A stretch of DNA of 6,204 nucleotides, taken from contig JAOAAI010000169.1 in assembly GCA_026418955.1 (NCBI GenBank), positions 1 through 6,204 on the forward strand. Reading direction: 5' to 3'. Position numbers and translations under genes: made by a program. Below the pieces are notes generated by a model that was not told the origin of the DNA, did not search any database, and worked only from the letters and a program-made list of their open reading frames with translations. Shown piece by piece: positions 5,590-6,204 of this stretch (the first letter of the stretch is position 1; each line of letters opens with the position of its first letter). Source of the stretch: Candidatus Goldiibacteriota bacterium. Its GTDB lineage: Bacteria > Oederibacteriota > PGYV01 > DSYL01.

Positions 5590-6204
5590 ATGCTGGATGA
5601 TAAAGTAAAAATAAATATCAACATCAGAAATCAAATAAAAGATGAAATATATGACATAATCATAATAGGAGGTGGTCCAGCAGGTTTAACAGCTGGTATT
5701 TATGCGACTAGAGCAGGCATGAAGACTCTTTTGATAGAAAAATTATCTCTTGGTGGACAGATATTTTTAACTTCTGATATAGAAAATTATCCAGGCATAG
5801 AAAAAATATCAGGCCCAGATTTAATAAATATTATGGAAAGACAGGCAAAAAATTTTGGCGTTCAGTTTATATTTGAAGAAGTGATAAGAGTGGAAGAAAA
5901 GGATGAAAAAAAATTAATTCATACATCTTCTGGCAATGTTTATAGTTCGTTAGCTTTAATAATCGCAACAGGTGCTAAATATAAAGAATTGAATATTCCT
6001 GGAGAATCAAAATTTAAAGGAAGGGGAGTATCAAATTGTGCTACATGTGATGCTGCTTTTTATAAAAATCTTGATGTGGCAGTTGTTGGCGGTGGAGATA
6101 CTGCAGTTGAAGAGTCAATATTTTTAGCCAAATTTGTAAATAAAGTTTATTTAATACACAGAAGAGACAGATTGCGTGCAGCAAAAATTATACAAGATAG
6201 AGCT
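5590..6204 (+). CDS. trxB: Thioredoxin reductase, N-terminal part (3' end outside window)
   Basis: This is an NADPH-dependent FAD flavoenzyme that reduces thioredoxin. The 205 codons in the window are about two thirds of the usual 310-320 residue protein and run open to the right edge. The FAD-binding motif GGGPAG is at 27-32, with LGGQIFLTSDIENYPG (54-69) following as in the family. ATGAK (126-130) closes the first FAD half. The redox-active CATC is at C150/C153, followed by Asp154 and Ala (CATCDAAF; many family members have Gly here). The NADPH domain begins with VVGGGDTAVEE (165-175), and HRRDRLRA (190-197) is the NADPH 2'-phosphate-binding segment. About 20 residues precede the FAD strand, a somewhat long but ordinary leader. 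The ATG at 5590 is supported by GGAGGT 9 bases upstream. The gene starts 2 bases after the PDO-thioredoxin stop, so the thioredoxin module of that protein is its probable substrate. Confidence 0.96.
   Translation, partial: MLDDKVKININIRNQIKDEIYDIIIIGGGPAGLTAGIYATRAGMKTLLIEKLSLGGQIFLTSDIENYPGIEKISGPDLINIMERQAKNFGVQFIFEEVIRVEEKDEKKLIHTSSGNVYSSLALIIATGAKYKELNIPGESKFKGRGVSNCATCDAAFYKNLDVAVVGGGDTAVEESIFLAKFVNKVYLIHRRDRLRAAKIIQDRA

Noticed and set aside
5272..5634. Minus-strand open frame of 120 codons
   Set aside because: It is antisense to the thioredoxin module and the trxB start, both of which have clear motifs in the forward frame.

Overview
The window is AT-rich (about 30% G+C by eye) bacterial DNA with six genes, all on the + strand and tightly packed. 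The first (TPR protein) is cut by the left edge and the last (thioredoxin reductase) by the right edge. Clear Shine-Dalgarno sites, a LacI-family regulator, a full-length two-domain MazG and a thioredoxin reductase say Bacteria. The protein disulfide oxidoreductase-like module and the spermidine-synthase-like membrane protein suggest an anaerobic and possibly uncultivated lineage. No phylum can be named from this sequence alone.

Region 1 (1-1452) holds the C-terminal end of a TPR-repeat protein and, 14 bases later, a complete LacI-family repressor. They look co-transcribed. No sugar-uptake or sugar-catabolism gene is visible beside the regulator.

Region 2 (1453-1590) is the only real intergenic gap. 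It carries an extended -10 promoter (TGTTATAAT) lying over an imperfectly AT-biased inverted repeat. This promoter probably opens a second transcription unit.

Region 3 (1591-6204) is a four-gene run with spacings of -29, +24 and +2 bases: (a) a 726-residue membrane protein whose central domain resembles spermidine synthase but has lost the signature glycine and aspartate motifs; (b) MazG, a nucleoside triphosphate pyrophosphohydrolase; (c) a three-module redox protein made of a glutaredoxin-like fold without cysteines, a glutaredoxin-like fold with CPYC, and a thioredoxin with WCAPC; (d) thioredoxin reductase. The last two genes form a plausible NADPH -> TrxR -> thioredoxin -> PDO disulfide-reduction relay.

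The most interesting points are the probably non-canonical membrane-embedded spermidine-synthase homologue, whose two membrane halves appear to be internal duplicates, and the fused PDO-thioredoxin, whose first 220 residues have the same layout as the N-terminal domain of AhpF. No RNA genes, CRISPR arrays, insertion sequences or convincing intrinsic terminators were seen.
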